Assembly: GCF_900094565.1 (NCBI RefSeq)
Contig: NZ_FMAF01000009.1
Coordinates: 156,015-220,014, forward strand
Direction of reading: 5' to 3'
Length of the DNA stretch: 64,000 bases
From: Martinezella lusitana
GTDB taxonomy: Bacteria > Pseudomonadota > Alphaproteobacteria > Rhizobiales > Rhizobiaceae
Shown here: piece by piece, positions 43,147-51,133 of the stretch
Numbering within the stretch: position 1 is the first letter of the stretch
Layout: every line of letters starts with the position of its first letter
Notes under the pieces: generated by a model
Told to the model about the DNA's origin: nothing
The model's database searches: none
Seen by the model: only the letters and a program-made list of their open reading frames with translations
Program-made: the position numbers and the translations under genes

Positions 43147-44088
43147 GTGGATCAGCTACTTGCTATTCGAACATTTGTCCGCGTCGCCGAAGCTGGCTCC
43201 TTCGCCAGGGCGGCTGACACGTTGAACCTGCCCCGGTCCTCCGCCAGCAAGCTCGTGCAGGATCTCGAGGCGCATCTAGGAACAAAGCTCGTAGAGCGCA
43301 CGACGCGATCAGTCACGATGACCACCGAGGGCGCCGCCTATCACGAGCGCGCGCTCAAGCTCCTCGCCGATCTCGATGACATGGACGGCACTGTCGCTGG
43401 TTCGCGTAGTGCGCGTAAGGGAAAGCTGCGCGTCGATATTGGCTCGGTGCTTGCAAATCAAATCCTTATACCTGCGCTCTCCGATTTTCAGCACCAGTAC
43501 CCTTATATCGACCTCTTGCTAGGCGTCGGCGATCGCCCCGCCGACCTCATCAGCGAGGGGATCGATTGCGTCATTCGCGGCGGAGCCCTCGGTGACTCGT
43601 CGATGAAGGCGCGGAAGCTGTGCGAACTGGACTACGTGATTTGCGCGTCGCCCGCCTATCTGGATGGCATGGAGTTGCCGGAGCGGCCTGGTGATATCGA
43701 GAAGCATCGGATCGTCAGTTATTTCTCAGCGTCATCGGGAAAGCGGTTTCCATTGCGCTTTCAGCGCGGCGAAGAGCGAAGCGAGTATCTCCCAACCTCC
43801 AGCGGCATTTCTGTCAACGAGAGCACCGCGCACCTGAACGCGCTGCTCGCAGGACTGGGGATCGGCCAAAGCTTCGGTTTCCTGGCACGGCCTCATTTCG
43901 AGAGGGGGGCGCTGGTCGAACTGCTGCCCGACTGGAAGCCGGACAATCATCCCCTGCACCTCGTCTATCCCGCTGATCGATTTCCAAACCCGCGGCTGCG
44001 CGCCTTCACGGAATGGGCGGCAAAGGTATTCGAAGCCGTCGACGCGCGACGCAATGTGACGACGCAGACCATCCATCCACATGGATAA
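43147..44088 (+). CDS. LysR-family transcriptional regulator
   Basis: A 313-residue LTTR, GTG start. The helix-turn-helix FARAADTLNLPRSSASKLVQDLE spans about residues 20-42, with LVERTTRSVTMTTEG afterwards, and the effector domain runs to about residue 300. It is transcribed in the same direction as the SDR/MDR oxidoreductase genes starting 167 bases downstream and could control them. Its N-terminus is full length, since LAIRTFVRVAEAGSF starts right after the GTG. Confidence 0.9.
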   Translation: MDQLLAIRTFVRVAEAGSFARAADTLNLPRSSASKLVQDLEAHLGTKLVERTTRSVTMTTEGAAYHERALKLLADLDDMDGTVAGSRSARKGKLRVDIGSVLANQILIPALSDFQHQYPYIDLLLGVGDRPADLISEGIDCVIRGGALGDSSMKARKLCELDYVICASPAYLDGMELPERPGDIEKHRIVSYFSASSGKRFPLRFQRGEERSEYLPTSSGISVNESTAHLNALLAGLGIGQSFGFLARPHFERGALVELLPDWKPDNHPLHLVYPADRFPNPRLRAFTEWAAKVFEAVDARRNVTTQTIHPHG

Positions 44089-44255
44089 TGTCTCTACCCT
44101 GAGCGGCTTCTCACTGCCGATCTGACGAACTAATTTCTCCTCATCGGACGGCGACGAGGCCAACGGCCAACGCCACCTCCCGAACAGTTTTAGATTTTCA
44201 ACAGGCCGCGCATTCGGGCTGAACCCTTCTGCGCGCCCAGCATCAGGAGAATAAA

Positions 44256-45011
44256 ATGACCAACAGGCTTGAAAACAAGATCGCCGTCGTCACCGGAGCA
44301 ACCAGCGGCATCGGGCTCTCGACCGCCAAGCTCTTTGCCGCCGAAGGCGCACGCGTCTACATCACCGGCCGCCGCAAGGACGCGCTCGACAAGGCAGTGG
44401 CCGAGATCGGCCATGGCGCGGTAGGCGTCCAGGCCGATTCCTCCAGCAACGATGATCTCGACAAGCTGTTCGCCCAGGTGAAGGCGGAACAGGGACGCCT
44501 TGACGCCCTCGTCGTCAACGCCGGCGGCGGCACCATGCTGCCGCTCGGTCAGATCACCGAGGAGCAGATCGACGACACCTTCGGCCGCAACGTGAAGGCC
44601 GTCATCTTTACGGTTCAGAAAGCGCTACCGCTGCTCAGCAAGGGCTCGTCGGTCGTGCTGACCGGCTCGACCGCCGGCACGGAAGGTACGGCTGCCTTCT
44701 CTGTCTACTTCGCTTCCAAGGCCGCCGTCCGCAACCTGGCCCGCTCCTGGGCGCTTGACCTGAAGGGCACCGGCATCCGCGTCAACGTCGTCTCGCCCGG
44801 CGCAACACGCACCCCCGGCCTCGTCGAGCTTGCCGGTGACGACAAGGAACAGCAGCAGGGCCTGCTCGACTATCTCGCCTCACGCATCCCGCTCGGCCGC
44901 GTCGGCGAATCCGAGGAGATCGCCAAGGCCACCCTGTTCCTGGCTTCCGACGATGCGAGCTTCGTCAACGGCGCCGAGCTCTTCGCCGACGGCGGCCAGG
45001 CCCAAGTCTAA
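44256..45011 (+). CDS. short-chain dehydrogenase/reductase
   Basis: A 251-residue classical SDR: TGATSGIG cofactor motif at residues 14-21, VNAGGG, catalytic Ser in LTGSTAG and the YxxxK pair in YFASK. The C-terminal FVNGAELFADGGQAQV is typical. It should reduce a ketone or oxidise an alcohol with NAD(P). A good AGGAG ribosome site precedes the start. It is followed by a hairpin and an MDR oxidoreductase gene; both may be controlled by the upstream LysR. Confidence 0.92.
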   Translation: MTNRLENKIAVVTGATSGIGLSTAKLFAAEGARVYITGRRKDALDKAVAEIGHGAVGVQADSSSNDDLDKLFAQVKAEQGRLDALVVNAGGGTMLPLGQITEEQIDDTFGRNVKAVIFTVQKALPLLSKGSSVVLTGSTAGTEGTAAFSVYFASKAAVRNLARSWALDLKGTGIRVNVVSPGATRTPGLVELAGDDKEQQQGLLDYLASRIPLGRVGESEEIAKATLFLASDDASFVNGAELFADGGQAQV

Positions 45012-45021
45012 CTCCCGCAGC

Positions 45022-45063
45022 GGGAGCGGCCAACAGCCGCTCCCCATTCTCATTCTCATTCTC
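45022..45063 (+). terminator. hairpin plus CATTCT repeats between the SDR and MDR genes
   Basis: GGGAGCGGC and GCCGCTCCC form a perfect 9-pair stem with a five-base loop, 10 bases after the SDR stop. Right after it comes CATTCT three times in tandem, ending just before the AAGGAG ribosome site of the next gene. It may be a terminator, a transcript stabiliser or an attenuator. The tandem hexamer is a possible slippage site. Confidence 0.5.
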
Positions 45064-45077
45064 AAGGAGAGCCCGCG

Positions 45078-46079
45078 ATGCGTGCCGCAGTGTATTTCAA
45101 GCATGGAAAGCCTGAGGACGTTCTTCAGGCTGTCGAAGTCGAAGATCCCAAGCGTCCCGAGCACAACGAAGTGCTGATCCGGGTGCTGCTTCGGCCGGTC
45201 CACCACGGCGACCTTCTCGGCGTATCGGGACGCTACCAGTCGGGAGCGGTGGTTCCGAAAGAGGGTGTGCGTGTCGGCTTCGAGGGCTATGGCATCGTCG
45301 AGGAAGCAGGTGATGGCGTCGACCTGAAGCCGGGCACCCGCGTCGCCTTTTTTCCCGGCAAGGGCGCGTGGAGCGAGAAGGCCATCGTCTCGGCCGAATA
45401 CGTCACCGAAATCCCCGATGACGTATCTGATGAAGCCGCGGCGCAGCTTCACGTCAATCCGCTGACGGCGGCGCTCCTTCTGCGCGCCGTCGAAACATCC
45501 GGCGCGAAGCCGGGCCGCGACGTACTCGTTCTCACCGCCGCCGGATCCGCGGTCGCCAGACTCCTGATCGGACTGCTTCTCGATCGTGGCTTCGACGTGG
45601 TCGGCGTCGTCCGGCGGGAAGCCGGCGTGAACGAACTCAACGTGGTGTTCCCGGATCTGCCTGTTGTCTCGACCGACAAGCCCGGCTGGCAGGAGAATGT
45701 CATATCTGCGGCGGACGGTCATCCGATCGGGGTCGTGCTCGACCCTGTTGGCGGCGAGACTGCCAGTGCGGCCGCCGGGCTGCTCGCTCAAGGTGGCAGC
45801 CTTGTATCCTATGGCGATCTGTCCGGGCAGCCGATCTCGGTCTCCGCACTTTACTTTTCGACGCGCGACATCCGGATATCGGGCGTGACCGTTGGGCGGT
45901 GGGCAAGCCTACCAGTCAAAATCCGCAAAGCCGATCTCAAGCTGGCGATAGAACTGGCCGCGGGCAAACCGGAGCTTTTCCCGGTCGAGAAGACATTCGA
46001 TCTGGCAGACGTCGGCAAGGCGGCGGCGCTCGTCGAAATGCCTGGCAAGACTGGGACGGTCCTGCTTTCCTCCTACTAG
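45078..46079 (+). CDS. medium-chain dehydrogenase/reductase (quinone oxidoreductase/enoyl reductase-like)
   Basis: A 333-residue MDR-family protein. The GroES-like N-terminal part has VLIRVLLRPVHHGDLLGVSGRYQSG; the Rossmann motif VLTAAGSAVARLLIGLL is near residue 150, and VLDPVGGETAS follows. The zinc-ligand cysteines of alcohol dehydrogenases are lacking, as in quinone oxidoreductase and mitochondrial-type enoyl reductases, so it probably reduces an activated C=C bond with NADPH. The AAGGAG site lies next to the CATTCT repeats. Operon partner of the SDR. Confidence 0.87.
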   Translation: MRAAVYFKHGKPEDVLQAVEVEDPKRPEHNEVLIRVLLRPVHHGDLLGVSGRYQSGAVVPKEGVRVGFEGYGIVEEAGDGVDLKPGTRVAFFPGKGAWSEKAIVSAEYVTEIPDDVSDEAAAQLHVNPLTAALLLRAVETSGAKPGRDVLVLTAAGSAVARLLIGLLLDRGFDVVGVVRREAGVNELNVVFPDLPVVSTDKPGWQENVISAADGHPIGVVLDPVGGETASAAAGLLAQGGSLVSYGDLSGQPISVSALYFSTRDIRISGVTVGRWASLPVKIRKADLKLAIELAAGKPELFPVEKTFDLADVGKAAALVEMPGKTGTVLLSSY

Positions 46080-46225
46080 CAAGCTGCCCCGTTGCGGCAC
46101 GAGAGCCGAAATCTGGAACAAGAACATCCAGGCGGAGCAAATCCAGACATCGGCGCTCGCTACGCGCAGGTCTAATCTTGATCCGATATTTCAACGGATC
46201 GTCGACAACCCAACCATCATAAAAC

Positions 46226-46580
46226 CAGAACATGAGAGATCGAGCAAAAGTGGTTCTTCCGCTACCTGATGAAGGATGAAAGCAGGATCGACGCCCGCGA
46301 CCGCGCCGTCTATGCGGCGGCTTACGCGAGCCGCGATGCAATCCGCGCCGGCAACGCCTGGTATCAGGCCTTTCCACAAGACATCATCGATGATGGCGAC
46401 TACGCCAAACTCGAGATGCCGGTTCTGGCGCTCGGCGGCCCCGGTTACGTCTGGCTGAAGACGACCCTTGAGCGAAAGACGACCAATCTGCAGGTCTTCA
46501 AGATCGCTGACAGCGGCCACTTCATTGCCGAAGAGCAGCCGGAAGAAACCCTGAAACACATCATCGACTTCCTCAACTAA
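46226..46580 (+). pseudogene. alpha/beta-hydrolase C-terminal remnant
   Basis: The frame reads IEQKWFFRYLMKDESRIDAR through MPVLALGGPGYVWLKTTLER and ends KIADSGHFIAEEQPEETLKH. This is the last third of an epoxide-hydrolase/haloalkane-dehalogenase-like protein, including the catalytic His in GHFIAEE. The nucleophile and oxyanion parts are missing; no upstream frame supplies them. An ORF from 46269 is still open, so a short peptide might be made, but it cannot be a working enzyme. Confidence 0.7.
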
Positions 46581-46599
46581 GATTCTCCAGGAAAAAGCC

Positions 46600-47795
46600 A
46601 TGACACTTCAATCGACTGACTCTTCGCGTCGGCGCATGCTACAGCTTGCTCTCGCCCTGCCTGCCGCGACCGCCTTCGTTTCGCAAGCGGCGGCTCAGAC
46701 ATCCGGCCTAAACATTCCGCCGGCTTCGAAAGACATCAAGCCGTTCAGTGTGTCCGTGCGGCAGTCGGCGATCGACGACCTCAAGCAAAGGCTGAAGAAC
46801 ACCCGCTGGCCCGAGAAGGAAACGGCGTCTGACTGGTCCCAGGGCGTACCTCTTCAAAAGGCGAAGGCGCTTATCGCTTATTGGGAGAGCAAATACGACT
46901 GGCGGAACTTCGAGAAGCGCATCAACGCCTATCCACAATTCCGCACTGAGATCGACGGGCTCGGCATTCACTTCATCCATGTGAAATCGAAGCATGAGAA
47001 CGCCCTGCCGATCATCCTGACCCATGGATGGCCAGGGTCGGTGGTGGAGTTCCTCAAGGTTATCGGGCCACTCACCAACCCGACCGCGCACGGCGGCACA
47101 GTTGAGGACGCGTTGCACGTCGTCATTCCCTCTCAGCCCGGCTTCGGGTTTTCGGACAAGCCCCAGGCAGAGGGATGGAACGTCGTACGCACGGCGAAAG
47201 CTTGGGCCGAGCTGATGACCCGTCTTGGCTACAGCAAGTGGGTCGCACAAGGTGGGGAGTGGGGTTCCGGCGTGACCCATGCCCTCGGCCACATCCGGCC
47301 TGCAGGGCTTGTCGCAGCTCACGTCAACTAGCCGCTCGTCTTCCCGGAAAAATTCCCGGACAATCCGACCCCGAGGAAAAGGCAGCGATGTATGCGGCCG
47401 CCAAGTTTGCCAACGACCAGTTCGGCTATTTCAAGGAACAGGCAACGCGTCCACAGACAATCGGCTACGCGCTTGCCGACTCCCCGGTCGGCCAGGCAAC
47501 ATGGATCTACGAGAAGTTTCAGGCCTGGACCGATAACCGCGGTGAACCAGAAGACGCTTTGACCGTCGACGAGATGCTCGACGACATCTCCCTATACTGG
47601 TTTACGGACACTGCGGCCTCTTCCGCTCGGAACTACTGGGAAAACGCGCGCAACGGCGGGGGATTCGACGCTGGTCGTATCGAGCTGCCGATGGCGGCGA
47701 CGATCTTCCCGAAGGAAATCTACCGGGCGCCGAAGGCATGGGCCGAAGCCCATTGGCCAAACCTCGTCTACTGGAACGAAGTCGACAAGGGCGGG
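46600..47795 (+). pseudogene. epoxide hydrolase, disrupted
   Basis: An epoxide hydrolase with an N-terminal twin-arginine-like signal (SSRRRMLQLALALPAATAF) and EHN domain, oxyanion HGWPGS, and a second part starting PLVFPEKFPDN and running to WNEVDKGG. At least four faults are visible: an in-frame stop at 47329-47331, where the family has a residue before PLVFP; a missing base near 47373; a Glu instead of the nucleophilic Asp in GGEWGS; and loss of everything after GG, where GGH and the catalytic His should be. The sequence then switches into an integrase remnant. Confidence 0.82.
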
Positions 47796-47808
47796 CGAAG
47801 ACCGAGCT

Positions 47809-48166
47809 CATGTTGTTCTGATTGGCCGGCCGGTCGAGGCCCTAAAACGATGGATCGAGGAGTCCAGGATCGACATTGCGCCTGTGTTCCGTCCGATCGA
47901 CCAATGGAGCAATGTCGGCCGGCGGGCGTTGACGCCGCAATCGGTCAATCTGATCCTGAAGACCCGGTGCAAGCAGGCGGGTCTCGATCCAGAAGAGTTT
48001 TCGGCGCACGGGCTCCGATCGGGCTATCTGACCGAAGCAGCCAATCGTGCCGTCCCCCCTGCAGGAGGCTATGCAGCAGTCGCTGCACAAATCGGTGCCG
48101 CAGGCGGCGAGTTACTACAACAATACCGAACGCAAGCAGGGTCGGGCAGCTCGATTGAGCATTTGA
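47809..48166 (+). pseudogene. tyrosine recombinase (integrase) C-terminal remnant
   Basis: The frame contains LIGRPVEALKRWIEESRIDI then RALTPQSVNLILK and HGLRSGYLTEAANR, the box II His/Arg region of phage-type integrases. After a C6 run near 48054 the frame shifts by one and continues LQEAMQQSLHKSVPQAASYY then NNTERKQGRAARL, giving the Tyr region. The N-terminal half is absent. It joins directly to the broken epoxide hydrolase, and marks a past integration or deletion event. Confidence 0.8.
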
Positions 48167-48289
48167 GCCGCGGCATCGAGGATTACTTGCAGTTCTACAC
48201 GACACTATCGGCGCTGCGCCGCCTTGCGGTACAAAGCAGAATATGTCGTTGTGCGCCTGCTTATTCGGAAGTACCGGAGGATGGTTGCG

Positions 48290-49408
48290 ATGAAGACGCG
48301 GATCGACGCGGTTATCGAAAGGGCGATAGTGGCCGGCAAGATCGTCGGCACTGTCGTGATCGTCGTCAAAGACGGAGAGACCATCTATAGCCGCGCTGCT
48401 GGTTATGCTGATCGCGAAATCGGAAAGCCCACTGAAACGCGGACCATATTCCGCCTCGCGTCCGTGACCAAACCGCTCGTGGCAGCAACCGCTCTAGCTC
48501 TCATCGACAAGGGCAGGCTGTCGCTTGGCGACCTTGTGCGAGATTATCTCCCCTACTTCCGGCCGAAACGGCCGGACGGGGAGATAGCCGATATCACCAT
48601 ACACCACCTTCTGACGCATACGGCAGGTCTGAGCTATGGCGCAGATCCGGAAACCACACCATCCGAGCGGATGTTCAATGCCGGCCTTGCCGACACAGAT
48701 CTCGATTTCGAGGAAAACTTCAGCCGACTAGCGACCTTTCCGCTCCTGGCCGTGCCAGGTACGCTTTGGTCTTACTCGATCGCCATCGATGTCCTTGGGG
48801 CAGTAATCGCCCAGATCGAGGAGTGCAGTTTGGGAGAGGCGGTGCATCATCATGTGGCCGAGCCGCTGGGAATGAACGACACCGGCTTCTCTCTCAGCGA
48901 TCCCGAACGGCTTGCCACACCCTATGCTGACGCCAGTCCGGCGGCCGTCAGAATGGGAGATCATCATCTGGTTCCCGATGATGCCGGCAATCTGCTGACT
49001 TTTGCACCGATCCGGCTGTTCAATCCCAAGGCTTTCCAGTCCGGCGGTGCGGGCATGGTGGGAACCGCGCCGGATTTAATTGCCTTTCTCGAAGCTGTTC
49101 GTCGCGGTGGCGCACCCATCTTGAAGGCCGAGACGGCGAAGGCCGCGCTTCTCAACCAGATCGGCAACATCCCACGCCCAGGCGAACCAGGACAAGGATT
49201 CTCCTTTTTGGGTGGAGTGATCCAGGATCCAGTTTTGGCAGAGGTTCCGATGTCGAAAGGATCGATAACGTGGGGCGGAGTTTATGGACACAGCTGGTTT
49301 ATAGATCCCGTGAAAGGCATTTCCACTGTGATCATGTCCAACACGGCGGTAGAAGGTTGTTTGGGAACCTATCCACGTGATATCGCTCGGGCGATCTACA
49401 ACGCCTGA
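48290..49408 (+). CDS. serine hydrolase, beta-lactamase/class C esterase family
   Basis: A 372-residue member of the serine beta-lactamase-like family. The SxxK nucleophile is in LASVTKPLVAA, the middle Tyr motif appears as LWSYSIAID, and the third motif as VYGHSWF. There is no obvious signal peptide, so it probably acts in the cytoplasm as an esterase or amidase (EstB-like) rather than on penicillins. GGAGG is well placed for the ATG at 48290, while ATG at 48281 is too near. It starts just after the integrase remnant. Confidence 0.85.
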   Translation: MKTRIDAVIERAIVAGKIVGTVVIVVKDGETIYSRAAGYADREIGKPTETRTIFRLASVTKPLVAATALALIDKGRLSLGDLVRDYLPYFRPKRPDGEIADITIHHLLTHTAGLSYGADPETTPSERMFNAGLADTDLDFEENFSRLATFPLLAVPGTLWSYSIAIDVLGAVIAQIEECSLGEAVHHHVAEPLGMNDTGFSLSDPERLATPYADASPAAVRMGDHHLVPDDAGNLLTFAPIRLFNPKAFQSGGAGMVGTAPDLIAFLEAVRRGGAPILKAETAKAALLNQIGNIPRPGEPGQGFSFLGGVIQDPVLAEVPMSKGSITWGGVYGHSWFIDPVKGISTVIMSNTAVEGCLGTYPRDIARAIYNA

Positions 49409-49615
49409 CGCCTGTTGGACGAAACAGTGTCGCGGCATTTGCGAGGACGCTGCTGCCCATGGCTGTTGAGGCAATACGAATCTCATCTCATCCAGTTTGT
49501 CGCCGCGCATTCGGCGGTCGCGATGGACTAGCCAACAAACGCACGCTGTTGCTCTCGGTTCTTGATTAGAGACGTCTGTTCACGACCAATTTCGCGACAC
49601 TTCGGGAGAAGAAGT

Positions 49616-50110
49616 ATGCTCGAGATCCGTCCAGCGGAAACCGCAGACCATGCAAAAATCTTACACCTCTGGCATCGAGGATGGCATGATGCTCATGCCG
49701 ATCTCGTTCCCCCTGAGGTTCTGGCATTCCGGACCGAAAGTCACTTTGCAATCTGGCTGAAGGAGGCGCGCGACACGTTCTACGTCGCGATCGATGCCCA
49801 GCTAGTTGGATTTGTCTACGTTAAAGATGCCGAGGTCGTCAAACTCTATGTCGGCAAAAGCGCTCGCGGAACCGGCGTAGCCCATGCCTTGCTATCCTTT
49901 GCCGAAGAGCTCTTGTTTGAAAAAGGCGTGCAAGAGGCCGAGTTGTTTTGCACGGCCGGCAATAGTCGGGCCGAAAAGTTCTATAAGCGGGAAGGATGGA
50001 ACCTGTCTGCGTCGTTTGACGATGCTCTTTGGGTCCCTGAGGGCTCCGGCGGTGGATTTTTGGTCCCTACCCATCGTTTTCAAAAAGCCCTGATGCCAGT
50101 CGCGCGATAG
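49616..50110 (+). CDS. GNAT-family N-acetyltransferase
   Basis: A 164-residue acetyltransferase fold protein. Strand beta4 and the CoA loop appear as VVKLYVGKSARGTGVAHALL, followed by ELFCTAGNSRAEKFYKREGW, the usual C-terminal GNAT signature. It transfers an acetyl group from acetyl-CoA to an unknown amine. The start at 49616 has GGGAGAAG just upstream and begins with the family-typical LEIRPAETAD. Single gene with no obvious partner. Confidence 0.88.
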   Translation: MLEIRPAETADHAKILHLWHRGWHDAHADLVPPEVLAFRTESHFAIWLKEARDTFYVAIDAQLVGFVYVKDAEVVKLYVGKSARGTGVAHALLSFAEELLFEKGVQEAELFCTAGNSRAEKFYKREGWNLSASFDDALWVPEGSGGGFLVPTHRFQKALMPVAR

Positions 50111-50656
50111 GCTCGTGGCGAATGTCGCACGGTTTCTCAATCGGAGCAGCAATTCAGGCCACGCAAGCTGGGCTAAGGCAATGTGTCAGGTCGGCCTGAT
50201 CACCGGCTCATTACTGATGAGTGCACTGTTTGCCAGCGTGGTCGGCGATACCGCAACTGCGGCCGCCGGCATGGCGACGGATGTCACGCTTCGCCTTCCA
50301 CGTCGCAGCCGCCATGGCAGGGGCTTTCCTGCCTTCTCTCACGCGTCGTCCGCGTCGGCGTCACGCCTGACACCCCGCAACAAGGATCATGCGCAATGCA
50401 ACAGAACAACCTGCCGTCGCATCGTAAACTTAACGACAAAAAGGCGCGACCATGAAGCGGGCCTCTTTTGTGTGTCATGTCCAGGCGATTTTTGCCTACA
50501 GGTTCATCGCCGCTGCGGCCGGAGCAACTCCTCGACAAACATGCTGAGCTTCAACTGATAGAGATGAATACGTCTTCGCAATGGAAGCTCCCGGCGGCTT
50601 TTGCGAATTTCAGCATTATCGGACGCATCGCATGCACCGATGCGTCCGATGTCAAA
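50111..50656. other. intergenic region, no supported gene
   Basis: A 546-base stretch between the acetyltransferase and cheW. Several ORFs exist on the plus strand but show no ribosome site or known domain, and their composition looks random. At its right end is the hairpin listed next. Confidence 0.5.
50618..50650 (-). terminator. hairpin downstream of cheW
   Basis: A perfect 13-pair inverted repeat (ATCGGACGCATCG and its complement) with a 7-base loop lies six bases beyond the cheW stop. No T-run follows on the cheW strand, but position and strength suggest a terminator or 3' end stabiliser for the MCP-cheW transcript. Confidence 0.6.
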
Positions 50657-51133
50657 TCAGGCAGCCTGTTCCCATTCACCCGGTTCGCCGGTAGCGAATA
50701 TGACGTCGAGATTGAGGAAGCATATCATGTCCTTGTCGCGGGCGAAGATCCCCTCGGCATATCCGTTGGCAGATATGCCGGCCGCCGCAGGGACTTGTTG
50801 AAGCTCGTCACCCCGGATTGTCAGTATGTCCGAGACACGATCGACCATAAGGCCGATGGTCTTGTCCTTGACGACAGTGACGACGATCGCGCTACGCTCG
50901 CTGGTTTCCGCTGACGCCATCCCGAGCTTGACCGCGAGATCGACGATCGGGATCACTGTGCCTCGAAGGTTCATCACCCCCATAACCTCTGCCGGCGTAT
51001 GCGGTAGAGGGGTGACTGGCGCCCATCCGCGGATTTCGCGAATGGAGGTGGTGCGCACGCAAAACTGCTGTTCATGCAGCATGAAGGCGATGATCTCCAG
51101 CGTATCGGCGTCGTGGCTGAGCATCTGGTTCAT
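50657..51133 (-). CDS. cheW: chemotaxis coupling protein CheW
   Basis: A 158-residue CheW. Recognisable segments are EIIAFMLHEQQFCVRTTSIREIRGW, TPAEVMGVMNLRGTVIPIVDLAVKLG and VVVTVVKDKTIGLMVDRVSDIL. It links chemoreceptors to CheA. The start overlaps the receptor stop in TGATG-style coupling, so receptor and coupler are made in a fixed ratio. No cheA, cheY, cheB or cheR gene is in the window; the pair probably feeds a system encoded elsewhere. Confidence 0.93.
   Translation of the reverse strand: MNQMLSHDADTLEIIAFMLHEQQFCVRTTSIREIRGWAPVTPLPHTPAEVMGVMNLRGTVIPIVDLAVKLGMASAETSERSAIVVTVVKDKTIGLMVDRVSDILTIRGDELQQVPAAAGISANGYAEGIFARDKDMICFLNLDVIFATGEPGEWEQAA

Noticed and set aside
50168..50558. 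Possible small exported or membrane protein starting with MCQVGLITGSLLMSALFASVV
   Set aside because: There is a hydrophobic start, but no ribosome site, and the rest of the frame is Arg/Ser-rich and unlike a protein family; not supported.
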